Origin: Hyphomonas jannaschiana VP2
GTDB lineage: Bacteria; Pseudomonadota; Alphaproteobacteria; Caulobacterales; Hyphomonadaceae
Assembly (NCBI RefSeq): GCF_000685215.1
Contig: NZ_ARYJ01000005.1
Span: forward strand, 124,001-188,000
Direction: 5' to 3'
DNA length: 64,000 nucleotides
Position 1 is the first letter of the stretch; every line of letters starts with the position of its first letter. Shown here one piece after another: positions 33,863 to 41,998 of the stretch. Both the position numbers and the translations under genes were made by a program. A model generated the notes under the pieces. That model was not told the DNA's origin. It made no database searches and was given only the letters and a program-made list of their open reading frames with translations.

Positions 33863-34477
33863 ATGGCATTGAAATCCCTGTTCCCCACCCTCGTGAAGGA
33901 AGCCGCAATCGGCACCGATTCCCTGCGCGCCGAACTCGAAGCTGTCTGCTGGCTGCTGGAAGACGAAGACACCGCCGGCAATGACTGGTGCGACGAGCAG
34001 GGATATGACGGCTACACATCTTATGCCTCGCTGGACGATCTGCCGGAGCGCTTCCCGGAATTTGCCGCGCTGAAGGAACTGCTAGACGATCAGGCCGCCG
34101 CGTTCGCAAAGGAACTCCATTGGGACATGGGCGGCTTTCACCTTGAGCTCGATGCGCTCTGGGTGAACATTCTCGGCGAAGGCGGCAGCCATTCGGGGCA
34201 CATCCATCCGGGAAGCGTGATTTCCGGCACCTATTATGTGGCCGTGCCCGACGGGGCCGGCACGCTGAAGATGGAAGATCCGCGCCTCACCTTCATGATG
34301 GGTGCGCCCCAGCCCGAAGACGACGCCCCGGAAGCGGCCCGCCGCTTCGTCTATCTCGAACCGAAAGAAGGCCATGCCCTGTTCTGGGAGTCCTGGCTGC
34401 GCCATGAAGTGATGCCCAACCGGTCTGAAGACCCGCGCGTATCGATCAGTTTCAATTATGCGCTGGTGCGCGACTGA
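33863..34477 (+). CDS. Putative 2-oxoglutarate/Fe(II) oxygenase (TIGR02466 family)
   Basis: 204 residues. N-terminal LFPTLVKEAAI is typical of the family. The double-stranded beta-helix core has HSGHIHPGSVISGTYYV (iron-ligand His region) and FWESWLRHEVMPN (second His), with the oxoglutarate-binding Arg expected in RVSISFNY. The target is unknown. Followed after 14 bases by the ABM-domain gene. Confidence 0.85.
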   Translation: MALKSLFPTLVKEAAIGTDSLRAELEAVCWLLEDEDTAGNDWCDEQGYDGYTSYASLDDLPERFPEFAALKELLDDQAAAFAKELHWDMGGFHLELDALWVNILGEGGSHSGHIHPGSVISGTYYVAVPDGAGTLKMEDPRLTFMMGAPQPEDDAPEAARRFVYLEPKEGHALFWESWLRHEVMPNRSEDPRVSISFNYALVRD

Positions 34478-34491
34478 AAGGTCCTCCCCTC

Positions 34492-34794
34492 ATGATCATC
34501 GTCACCGGCAGTGTCCGCACAAGCCCGGACACCGAGGCAGAGCTGGTCGCCCTCTGCCAGGAACATTGCGCCCGTTCCCGCGCCGAAGAGGGCTGTATCG
34601 CCCATAATGTGCACAGAGATTGTGACGATCCGGCCCTTCTGGTTTTCGTGGAGTACTGGCGGGACATGTCCGCCCTGAAAGCGCATTTCGCGCTCAAAGA
34701 GAGCCGGGATTTCGTCAAAGCCGCCCGGCGCCTTTCTGCCGGCGGCGCACCCATGCGGATCTTCGAAGCGGCAGAAGTAAAGGCAGAGGCCTAA
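34492..34794 (+). CDS. ABM-domain (YgiN-like) putative quinol monooxygenase
   Basis: 100 residues, one ABM domain: MIIVTGSVRTSPDTEAELVAL, RAEEGCIAHNVHRDCDDPALLVFVEYWRDMSALKAHF. Same fold as the protein at 1889-2185 but not a close duplicate. Probably in an operon with the 2OG-oxygenase gene. Substrate unknown. Confidence 0.83.
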   Translation: MIIVTGSVRTSPDTEAELVALCQEHCARSRAEEGCIAHNVHRDCDDPALLVFVEYWRDMSALKAHFALKESRDFVKAARRLSAGGAPMRIFEAAEVKAEA

Positions 34795-34891
34795 GACATT
34801 AGTCGTCTGCGGCAACGCCGCCCTTGACGTTAAGCCCTCAAAAGGCCATCGCCACGCGAACTCTCACTTCCTCCCTAAGCGAGCGCAGACA

Positions 34892-35422
34892 ATGGACCTT
34901 TCAAAGATCAGCGCGGGCCAGAACCCGCCGGATGACCTCAACGTTCTGATCGAAGTGCCCCTCGGCGGCGATCCGATCAAATACGAGATCGACAAGGATT
35001 CCGGCGCCATGTTCGTCGACCGCTATCTCTACACCGAGATGCGCTATCCCTGTAATTACGGCTTTGTGCCCCACACGATGAGCCTGGATGGTGACCCGAT
35101 CGATGTCATGGTCGTCGGCAACCGCCCGCTTGTGCCGGGTTCCGTCGTGCGCGCCCGCCCGGTCGGTGTCCTGATGATGACCGACGACAAAGGCCCGGAC
35201 GAGAAGATCCTCGCTGTGCCGCATCCGAAGCTGACGGCCTATTACGACAAGATCGCGACCTATCACGACCTGCCGCAGACGCTTTGTGACAAGATCGCCC
35301 ACTTCTTCACGCACTACAAAGACCTCGAACAGGGCAAATGGACCCGGATCGAGGGCTGGTATGGCATCGAGAAGGCGCGCGAGCTGATCGACGCCGCCGT
35401 CAAGCGCGGCGCAGAGAGCTGA
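34892..35422 (+). CDS. ppa: Inorganic pyrophosphatase
   Basis: 176 residues, family I soluble pyrophosphatase. Signature DGDPIDVMV plus RYPCNYGFVPHT, KYEIDKDSGAMFVDR and HYKDLEQGKW. Hydrolyses PPi with Mg2+, pulling biosynthetic reactions forward. The 97-base gap upstream contains a TTGACG -35-like element at about 34829. Confidence 0.97.
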   Translation: MDLSKISAGQNPPDDLNVLIEVPLGGDPIKYEIDKDSGAMFVDRYLYTEMRYPCNYGFVPHTMSLDGDPIDVMVVGNRPLVPGSVVRARPVGVLMMTDDKGPDEKILAVPHPKLTAYYDKIATYHDLPQTLCDKIAHFFTHYKDLEQGKWTRIEGWYGIEKARELIDAAVKRGAES

Positions 35423-35447
35423 TCCTCTGACTCTGACGGGGGCCTGA

Positions 35448-36077
35448 ATGGACCTTTCGGTCTGGATTGCCCTGGTTGCCCTGTTCATTGCAGGCGGCCT
35501 GACCCCTGGCCCGGCTGTCATGCTGGTGATGAGCACGTCGCTGCGCTATCGGGCGCCGACGGCGCTCCTCCCGGCGCTGGGTGTGGCCGCCGCCAATCTG
35601 CTCTGGATCTCGTTGGCCGCCGGCGGCATTGCGGCCTTTGCCGCGCAATTTCCCATTCTGTTGAACGGGCTGAAGATTGCCGGGATCTGCTTTATCGCCT
35701 GGCTTGCCTGGTCACTGGCCATGGCGGATCCGTCGAGCCCCCATGCCAGTGCAAAGGACGCCCCGCCGCGGGGCAAGCTGTTTGCCCGTGGTGTGGGGCT
35801 GCAATTGCTGAACCCGAATGCGCTCGTGTTTTTCGGCCTTCTGCTGCCGTCCTATTTCGACATGACCCATCCGGTCGTGCCGCAGGCGCTGATCATGATG
35901 GTCACGATCACGGTGTGCGAGATGACCGGCCTGACGCTTTATGCCTGGCTGGCCGACGGCATGAACCACCATTTCGAGTCGCCCGCCTTTACCCGCTGGT
36001 TCAATCGCGGGGCGGCGCTCGCCATGCTGGCGTCAGCCCTGTTTGCGTCGATTTCGACCTTCACACCGCACACTTAG
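35448..36077 (+). CDS. LysE-family amino-acid exporter
   Basis: 209 residues, about six membrane helices. The family motif GGLTPGPAVMLVMSTSLRYR lies near residues 14-33, and QLLNPNALVFFGLLLPSYF is the second conserved loop. Exports amino acids or related metabolites; substrate unknown. Overlaps the end of the convergent carbonic anhydrase gene by four bases. Confidence 0.88.
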   Translation: MDLSVWIALVALFIAGGLTPGPAVMLVMSTSLRYRAPTALLPALGVAAANLLWISLAAGGIAAFAAQFPILLNGLKIAGICFIAWLAWSLAMADPSSPHASAKDAPPRGKLFARGVGLQLLNPNALVFFGLLLPSYFDMTHPVVPQALIMMVTITVCEMTGLTLYAWLADGMNHHFESPAFTRWFNRGAALAMLASALFASISTFTPHT

Positions 36078-36697
36078 CGGTCGACGACCTCAAACCGGCC
36101 GGTGCTCGCGTTCCGCCAGTGAAGTTCGCCATGCTTGATGGCAAACCAGGCCCCGTGCAGCTCCAGTTCGCCGGCGCTGACGGCCTTTTCCACGAAGGGG
36201 AAGCTCAGCAGGTTCTTGAGGGAGGTTTCGATCCCTTCCAGCTCCAGCGAGAATTGCGGATTGATCGAACCGGATTCCAGCACCCGGTCGCGCGCTTCGT
36301 CCAGAAGCGAAACCCAGGGAGTCACAAACTCACCGATCAGCGGATTGTCGCCGCCCGCCAGAGAGGCCTGAACACCGCCGCACCCGCCATGGCCCATCAC
36401 CACGATGTGCTTCACCTTCAGCACATTCACGGCATATTCCAGCGCTGAACTGACGCCGTGCAGCTTTCCGTCTGGCATGTAGGGCGGGACGAGGTTTGCC
36501 ACGTTGCGCACCACGAAAAGCTGGCCCGGCGCCGCCGCGAAAATGTCGGAGGGCTCGGCGCGGCTGTCGGCGCAGGCGATCAGCATGATGGACGGGCTCT
36601 GGCCCTCGCCGAGCTCACGGTAGAGCGCAGCCTGCTCCGCATAAACGCCGCCGCGAAAGCGCCGGTAGCCCTCAATCAGTTCCTCAATCGTCTTCAT
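36074..36697 (-). CDS. Beta-class carbonic anhydrase
   Basis: 207 residues. Zinc site visible as CADSR (Cys42, Asp44, Arg46) and HGGCGG (His103, Cys106). VVRNVANLVPPY and SSALEYAVNVLKVKHIVVMG are also conserved. Interconverts CO2 and bicarbonate in the cytosol. The start at 36697 gives the family N-terminus MKTIEELIEGYRRFR; an upstream frame adds 31 Arg-rich residues without support. Confidence 0.95.
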   Translation of the reverse strand: MKTIEELIEGYRRFRGGVYAEQAALYRELGEGQSPSIMLIACADSRAEPSDIFAAAPGQLFVVRNVANLVPPYMPDGKLHGVSSALEYAVNVLKVKHIVVMGHGGCGGVQASLAGGDNPLIGEFVTPWVSLLDEARDRVLESGSINPQFSLELEGIETSLKNLLSFPFVEKAVSAGELELHGAWFAIKHGELHWRNASTGRFEVVDR

Positions 36698-36856
36698 GGT
36701 CCCAATCCTGTGCCTGGCCCGTTTCCGGGACTGTTCCTGCCGGCGCTTCTCTATTGCATAGTGCAGAAGTCGCCAATCTGAATCGGACATTGTTTACCGG
36801 TTTGTCCTAGGGTTCCGAAAGAGGCCCCCGCAGCACCGGCCAGGGAGACCAGACCT

Positions 36857-37456
36857 ATGTCGACAGATGCCAGCGTGAAGAAAACTTCCCGCAAGGGCCC
36901 TTCGCGCAGCGAGGAGTCCCGTTCCGCCATCCTGGAAGCGACACGGGCCGAGCTCGCCGAGAGCGGCTGGCGAACGTTCAGCGTCGACTCGGTTGCCAAG
37001 CGCGCCAGCGCCTCGAAACAGACCATCTATCGCTGGTGGCCCTCCATCGGGGCCATGTGTGTGGATGCCGCCCTGGCTCTCATCCCCGACAGTCCAGACG
37101 GCGGACGCGACCCGCAGGAGCGCATCGCCACGCTGATCGTCCCGCTGGAAGCGGCGGCCCGCACCGGCAATGGCCACGCCGTGCTGCGCGGTGCGCTGAT
37201 GGCGGCCGCCGATGACCAGCATGCCGGCGAAGCCTGGCGCGGCTGGATGAACCGCGACATCCGCCAGCCCATGCGCATGGTGCTCGCCGAACTGGCCGCG
37301 AAACGCGTGATCCGGCGGGATTTCGACCTGGATGAAGTCATCGAACAGCTGCTCGGGCCGCTCTGGCACCGCATCTGTGTGATCCGCGGGCCGGTGAAGG
37401 AAGGCTACAGCATGCAGCAGGCGCGCTACGCCCTGCGGGTCTATTCCACCATCTGA
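36857..37456 (+). CDS. TetR-family transcriptional regulator
   Basis: 199 residues. HTH: RSAILEATRAELAESGWRTFSVDSVAKRASASKQTIYRWWPS (about 22-63), with the TetR core followed by a TetR_C ligand domain (GNGHAVLRGALMAAADDQHAG). The nearest likely targets are the acyltransferase gene 88 bases downstream or itself; no clear palindrome was seen in the 66-base upstream gap. Confidence 0.9.
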   Translation: MSTDASVKKTSRKGPSRSEESRSAILEATRAELAESGWRTFSVDSVAKRASASKQTIYRWWPSIGAMCVDAALALIPDSPDGGRDPQERIATLIVPLEAAARTGNGHAVLRGALMAAADDQHAGEAWRGWMNRDIRQPMRMVLAELAAKRVIRRDFDLDEVIEQLLGPLWHRICVIRGPVKEGYSMQQARYALRVYSTI

Positions 37457-37544
37457 TACCGGGAAAATCCCTCCCCTCCCGGCACGCTGATCGCGTTCTG
37501 CACGAATCTTGCAGCGGATCTTCCCAAACTGGGAGGAAAACCGC

Positions 37545-38597
37545 ATGTCCGCCGGACGCATCGCCTGGATCGATCACGCAAAAGGTATCGGCATCATTCT
37601 CGTGGTGATGTCTGTCGCAGCGCTTGGCTATGGCGCGCCGGAAGGTGGCGTAAACTGGATGATCGGCCTCGCAGACTGGGCCCGTCCGTTCGTGGTGCCG
37701 GCCTTTTTCCTCATTGCAGGCCTGTTCCTGCATCGCGGGCTCTTCGGCTCGGCCCCGGTCTATTTTGACCGCAAGATCCTCCGCCTCGCCTATTTCTTCG
37801 CGCTCTGGCTCGCCATCGAAACCGTCATCCTGAACGCCGGTGCATTCTCGCAGGGCCTGCCCGGCCTTGCCCGCCTTTATTTCAATGGCCTGGTCGCGCC
37901 GCAAAGCCCGCTCTGGTTCATCCAGCAGCTCTTCCTTTTCTACATCGTCACGCGGGCCATCCGCCGCCAGAAGCCGGCACGGGTTCTGGCCGCTGCGGCC
38001 GGGCTGCAGATCCTCGCGGCAGCAGGCCTGTTCCAGTTCGGCTGGTCTGTCCTCGATCATTTCGCGGCGAATTTCGTGTTCTTCTATGCCGGCTATGCGG
38101 GCGCATCCCTTGCGTTCGGTTTTGCAAACAAGGCGGTGAACCGCCTGCGTGACCTTGGCTGGACCCTGGTGGTCTGGGCGGGCGTGCACACCGCCTTCGT
38201 CGCTATGGGGATCGCGGGCCTGCCAATCGTTTCGCTGATCCTCGGCTTTGCCGGGACGTTCGCGCTGATCAGCGCTGGCGTGCTGCTCGCCCGTATCCCG
38301 GCAGCCCATTTCATCGGGGATGCCGGGCGCCAGTCTTTCGCGATCTATCTCGGCTTCTTCATCCCGCTACAGCTGCTGCTGGCCCTGGTGAAAATGAGCG
38401 GAATATTCGCAGACACCGGCGCGGCCAGCCTCGCAATCGCCGCCGCCACGCTGATGATCGCCCTCGGCATGCATCGTCTTGCCATGGAAACACCGCTTCG
38501 CGCGCTTTATGTCCGCCCCCGGATTTTCAGGCTGAAGCCGTCACAGGCCTCCGGGCGCGGCAGCCTGCTCGTCGCACCGACCCAGCCAGACGCCTGA
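37545..38597 (+). CDS. Acyltransferase 3 family membrane protein
   Basis: 350 residues, about ten membrane helices. N-terminal AWIDHAKGIGIILVVMSV is the family signature with the His of the first helix, and WFIQQLFLFYIV the second conserved stretch. Members O-acylate sugars or peptidoglycan at the membrane. GGGAGG precedes the ATG at 37545. The acceptor is unknown. Confidence 0.87.
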   Translation: MSAGRIAWIDHAKGIGIILVVMSVAALGYGAPEGGVNWMIGLADWARPFVVPAFFLIAGLFLHRGLFGSAPVYFDRKILRLAYFFALWLAIETVILNAGAFSQGLPGLARLYFNGLVAPQSPLWFIQQLFLFYIVTRAIRRQKPARVLAAAAGLQILAAAGLFQFGWSVLDHFAANFVFFYAGYAGASLAFGFANKAVNRLRDLGWTLVVWAGVHTAFVAMGIAGLPIVSLILGFAGTFALISAGVLLARIPAAHFIGDAGRQSFAIYLGFFIPLQLLLALVKMSGIFADTGAASLAIAAATLMIALGMHRLAMETPLRALYVRPRIFRLKPSQASGRGSLLVAPTQPDA

Positions 38598-38607
38598 TAA
38601 CTGGCGC

Positions 38608-39126
38608 CTAGCGCCCCCGGTTCCACACCATCAGCGGATCGAAGGCGCCGGTTTCCGCAGCCTTCTGGAGCTGTGCAATCTGTTCGGAGACGGGGTTTTC
38701 ACCGGGCGTCTTCGCCCGTGCCCCATAAAGCGCCTCGTCCAGACGGCAGATCTGCTCGAACAGCGCTTCTGAACGGTCCACCAGTTCCAGGAAGCGCGCC
38801 GGCAGGCCCCTGCCCTCCTGCGCCTTCACGTCGAGCGGCGGATCCTCTCTCCGTATGCGGTATTTCTTGGCGGCAGCGTCATCGCGCTTCATCTCACCAT
38901 CGCGCACGGCCTTCTGCATGACCAGCCAGCTCGCCGCCTGCATCAGGCGCGTCGTCAGCTCCATGCTCCAGGCGGCATAGGTCAGCCCCGGTTCCCGGTC
39001 CAGCGTCTTGGCGTGTTCGCGGCCCGGCCCGTCCAGATAGGTGGCCGTTTCCTCCACCAGCGCCATGCCGCGCGTGAAGACGGTATCGAACAGCTTGCCG
39101 CCGGTGAACCCGTCCGACATGCTCAT
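38608..39126 (-). CDS. rcdA: ClpXP adaptor RcdA (DUF1465 family)
   Basis: 172 residues. Matches the DUF1465/RcdA family: FDTVFTRGMALVEETATYLDGPGR, LTYAAWSMELTTRLMQAASWLVMQKAVRDGEM and RFLELVDRSEALFEQICRLDEALYG. In Caulobacter RcdA links cargo such as CtrA to the CpdR-primed ClpXP protease before S phase. The start is uncertain among ATGs at 39156, 39126 and 39120. The neighbouring DUF1192, qor and trcR genes follow a common alphaproteobacterial order. Confidence 0.85.
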   Translation of the reverse strand: MSMSDGFTGGKLFDTVFTRGMALVEETATYLDGPGREHAKTLDREPGLTYAAWSMELTTRLMQAASWLVMQKAVRDGEMKRDDAAAKKYRIRREDPPLDVKAQEGRGLPARFLELVDRSEALFEQICRLDEALYGARAKTPGENPVSEQIAQLQKAAETGAFDPLMVWNRGR

Positions 39127-39218
39127 GCCTTCGCCCTGCGACTGTTCCGCTGCCATAAATCTGTCCCTGATGCTCTGGACACCAACACCTGCTTTACCAT
39201 GGCGATGTTTATGTCCGC

Positions 39219-39407
39219 TTAATCCCCGCCGCCACCAAACAGCGCATCGGCGGCTGCTTTCTGGGCGCGCTTTTTCTCGATTTCCCGTTCACAGGCGGCG
39301 ATCCCGTCTTTCAGCTGCGCAATGCGCACTTCCAGCTCTTCCACCGACATCTGCTCCAGCGTCTGCGGTGTGTTTACGAGGATCGGCTCTTCATCCGAAA
39401 TTGCCAT
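39219..39407 (-). CDS. DUF1192 family small protein
   Basis: 62 residues, a short coiled coil: EQMSVEELEVRIAQLKDGIAACEREIEKKRAQK followed by ADALFGGGGD. GGAGG lies five bases before the ATG at 39407. Conserved in alphaproteobacteria next to rcdA; function unknown, and the coiled coil suggests a protein-binding role. Confidence 0.87.
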   Translation of the reverse strand: MAISDEEPILVNTPQTLEQMSVEELEVRIAQLKDGIAACEREIEKKRAQKAAADALFGGGGD

Positions 39408-39490
39408 CATCGCCTCCCGATCAGTCTGTTGGGGTTCATCAAAGCAGAAACAGGTCTTACATGCGACTCCTCAACACGGGAGTCATGCAT

Positions 39491-40465
39491 ATGGGCGAGA
39501 CGATGAAAGCCGTCGAAATCGAGAAGGACGGGCCGCTGTACCTGGCGGACCTGCCAAAGCCGGAACCCGGCGCAAACGAGGTTCTGGTCAGAACGGCCTT
39601 TTCCGGCCTCAACCGGGCTGATCTCGTCCAGCGGGCCGGGGCCTACCCCCCGCCGCCCGGCGCCTCCACCATCCTCGGCCTGGAGATTTCCGGCACGGTC
39701 GAAGCCGTCGGCAGCGGCGTGACGCGCTGGAAAGCGGGCGACAAGGTTTGCGGTCTGCTCGCAGGCGGCGGCTATGCCGAATATGTCGCTGTCGATGAAG
39801 GCTCCCTCTTCCCGGTGCCGGAAGGCATGGGCCTCGATCAGGCGGCCTGCCTGCCGGAAGCCATGATGACGGTCTGGGCCAATGTGTTCGACCGGGTCGG
39901 CCTGAAAGCCGGAGAGAATTTCCTCTGTCATGGCGGCACATCCGGCATCGGCGTGATGGCGATCCAGATGGCAAAAGCAGCGGGTGCCGCGAAAATCTTC
40001 GCCACCGCCGGGACGGACGCGAAATGCCAGCTGGCCAGCAGCCTCGGCGCCACCCGCGCGATCAATTACAAGACGGAAGACTTTGTTGAGATCGTGAAGG
40101 CCGAGGGCGGCGCAGACGTCACGCTCGACATGGTCGGCGGCGACTACATCCAGAAAAACATCTCGGCGGCCAATCCGGATGGGCGCATCATCAACATCGC
40201 CTACCAGAACGGCTTTCAGGCGAACGTCAATTTTGCCCCGGTCCTCATGAAACGCCTGACGCTGGCAGCCACCACGCTGCGCGCCCGGCCGCTGCCGGAG
40301 AAAAAGCGTATCCGCGACGCGGTAGAGGCCGATTTCTGGCCGCACGTCACCAGCGGCACGATCATACCGGTTCTGCAGAAAGTCTACCCGGCAGCAGACG
40401 CCGAGCAGGCCCATCAGCTGATGGCCTCCGGCACGCATTCCGGCAAAATCCTGCTGTCCTGGTAA
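39491..40465 (+). CDS. NAD(P)H-quinone oxidoreductase (zinc-less MDR family)
   Basis: 324 residues. Quinone-oxidoreductase type medium-chain dehydrogenase: GLNRADLVQRAGAYPPPPGAS, LGLEISGTVEAVGSGVTRWKAGDKV, NADPH loop GGTSGIGVMAIQMAKAAGA. No catalytic zinc cysteines. The start at 39491 has GGGAG eight bases upstream; ATGs at 39485 and 39503 are alternatives. Divergent from DUF1192, upstream of trcR. Confidence 0.9.
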   Translation: MGETMKAVEIEKDGPLYLADLPKPEPGANEVLVRTAFSGLNRADLVQRAGAYPPPPGASTILGLEISGTVEAVGSGVTRWKAGDKVCGLLAGGGYAEYVAVDEGSLFPVPEGMGLDQAACLPEAMMTVWANVFDRVGLKAGENFLCHGGTSGIGVMAIQMAKAAGAAKIFATAGTDAKCQLASSLGATRAINYKTEDFVEIVKAEGGADVTLDMVGGDYIQKNISAANPDGRIINIAYQNGFQANVNFAPVLMKRLTLAATTLRARPLPEKKRIRDAVEADFWPHVTSGTIIPVLQKVYPAADAEQAHQLMASGTHSGKILLSW

Positions 40466-40563
40466 AAAAGGCCCAATTTACAGGCCCCTGTGGCTGGTGC
40501 CTTTCCAATACAGGGCAGCTGTACTATAGAAACAGGCAAGGTTCAGCACGCGCCTGACCCCGA

Positions 40564-40588
40564 CCGCCCGGCACGACGTGCCGGGCGG
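40564..40588 (+). terminator. Perfect 11-bp hairpin in the qor-trcR gap
   Basis: CCGCCCGGCAC / GTGCCGGGCGG with loop GAC. Either a terminator after qor (only a weak TGCATTTC follows) or a structured leader 40 bases before the trcR ATG. The 162-base gap (40466-40627) also holds a TACTATAGA -10-like element at about 40522. Confidence 0.5.
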
Positions 40589-40627
40589 CTGCATTTCAGG
40601 CGGCGTAAAAACAACAGGGAGAGCCTC

Positions 40628-41299
40628 ATGTCCGAAGTCCTCATGCCGAAGGCCACAGCCGTCTGGCTGCTCGACAATACCAGCCTCACCTTTGCCCAGA
40701 TCGCGGATTTCTGCGGCCTGCATCATCTTGAAGTCAAAGGCATCGCCGATGGCGACGTCGCCGAGAACATGCGCGGCGTCGACCCGATCGCCGGCGGCAT
40801 CCTCTCCCGCGAGGAAATCCAGCGCGGCGAAGCCGATGAAGGCTACCGGCTGAAAGTGGCCGAGTCGAAAATCGCCCACATCCCGCAACCGAAGCGCAAG
40901 GGCAGCCGCTACACGCCGGTGATCCGCCGCCAGGACAAGCCGGATGCCGTGGCCTGGTTCATCCGCAACCACCCGGAAGTCTCCGATGCGCAGATCTCCA
41001 AACTGATCGGCACCACCAAGTCGACCATCAACAATGTGCGAGACAAGAGCCACTGGAACTCGCCGAACATCCGCCCGGTCGACCCGGTAACGCTCGGCCT
41101 CTGCACGCAGATCGAGCTCGATGAAGTGATCGCGAAATCGGCTGAGAAGCGCCGCAAGATGGAAGCTGAAAAAGCCCTGCGCACTGAAGGCCCGGGCCTC
41201 GCCCCGGCACAGGACGATCCGGACGCCTATGACACGTCCGAAGAAGACGCCGCGAAGAAGGACGTCTCCGCAGACGACGTATTCCGCGACTTCAGCTGA
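40628..41299 (+). CDS. trcR: Cell-cycle transcriptional regulator TrcR (DUF1013)
   Basis: 223 residues. DUF1013 protein: MPKATAVWLLDNTSLTFAQIADFCGLHHLEVKGIADGD contains an HTH-like segment, and a second HTH appears in FIRNHPEVSDAQISKLIGTTKSTINNVRDKSHW. The C-terminus is charged. Annotated in alphaproteobacteria as the cell-cycle regulator TrcR, a recalled assignment. Transcribed alone, with a strong terminator. Confidence 0.85.
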   Translation: MSEVLMPKATAVWLLDNTSLTFAQIADFCGLHHLEVKGIADGDVAENMRGVDPIAGGILSREEIQRGEADEGYRLKVAESKIAHIPQPKRKGSRYTPVIRRQDKPDAVAWFIRNHPEVSDAQISKLIGTTKSTINNVRDKSHWNSPNIRPVDPVTLGLCTQIELDEVIAKSAEKRRKMEAEKALRTEGPGLAPAQDDPDAYDTSEEDAAKKDVSADDVFRDFS

Positions 41300-41322
41300 T
41301 CCGGACACATCCGCTCAAAAAC

Positions 41323-41354
41323 AAAGCCGGCGCTCTTCGGGTGCCGGCTTTTTT
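41323..41354 (+). terminator. Rho-independent terminator of trcR
   Basis: AAAGCCGGC ... GCCGGCTTTTTT: a GC-rich stem with CTCTTCGGGT between the arms and six T at the end, 23 bases after the stop codon. Confidence 0.92.
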
Positions 41355-41422
41355 AAACCCAATGACGGCGCCGTCTGGGAATATACGCGGGGAGAGGACA
41401 AGGCCTCTCCCCCACCCTTCCC

Positions 41423-41527
41423 GTGTCATCCCGGAATTTGCGCAGCAAATATCCGGGACCCGGTCCTGCTGTGGGCGCACCAGCCACAAGGTCCCGGATA
41501 AGTCCTTCGGGCTTTCCGGGATAACAC
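41423..41527. repeat. 105-bp inverted-repeat element (REP/MITE-like)
   Basis: Ends are near-perfect inverted repeats: GTGTCATCCCGGAA (41423-41436) and TTCCGGGATAACAC (41514-41527), 13 of 14 complementary. The interior holds further CCGGGACC / GGTCCCGG complementary arms, so the whole forms a long hairpin. The GTCATCCCGG end resembles dispersed palindromic repeats of many alphaproteobacteria. No transposase; no second copy noticed in this window. Confidence 0.72.
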
Positions 41528-41998
41528 GTCGAGCGGGTTCTCTATCCACCCCACATCCCCGCCCGGCCATCCTGCACGTCTCCCCGGGGCGGGGGCCGGG
41601 CCGGTACCGTTCGGTTTGCCTTGAGGAGGATTGGAGAGATTGGTTTGCTGCCGGGGTAACGGCCGGGGGCAAGTCTAGCGATTCCGGTCTCGACGGGGGT
41701 GAAGGGAAATACCACCTACCAAGGCCGGTCCCGTTATGGCGGATCCGGTTTGAGGGCTTACCCTCTTGCTGGGCCGGCCGGGCATGCCAGGTGCATCCGG
41801 GCATGAAACGGCGGACGTGTCGGCGGATAGCGAAATCTCCAATCGGCGCGGCGGGCGGTAACGCTCCACTCCGTAGCCTTTATTCACACCAGGCGGAGCG
41901 CCACGGCGCCCGCTGCGCTGTGGCCCTCTTCGAGGGGTCAGAACGTTCTGTAACCGGATGGCCAGGGCCAGTCCGGGTTAAGGTGCTGGCGGAAAGCT
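41528..41998. other. 470-base non-coding segment, unassigned, hairpin-rich
   Basis: No credible gene on either strand between the convergent ends of trcR and smr. It contains short perfect hairpins, GAGGG-CTTA-CCCTC (41752-41765) and CCCTC-TTC-GAGGG (41924-41936), and the palindrome CAGAACGTTCTG (41939-41950). A TGCCGGGGTAACGGCC stretch near 41647 recalls structured RNAs, but hallmark motifs of RNase P RNA, tmRNA and SRP RNA were not found. A candidate structured RNA or degraded gene. Confidence 0.4.

Noticed and set aside
41528-41998. tmRNA, RNase P RNA or 4.5S RNA
   Set aside because: TGCCGGGGTAACGGCC recalls RNase P, but GAGGAAAGTCC and the 3' ACAGAA..GGCTTA motifs are absent; no tag-peptide frame or TpsiC sequence for tmRNA; no 4.5S GGAAGCAGC-type loop. 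A GTAGCGAAATTCC-like 23S resemblance is too short to count.
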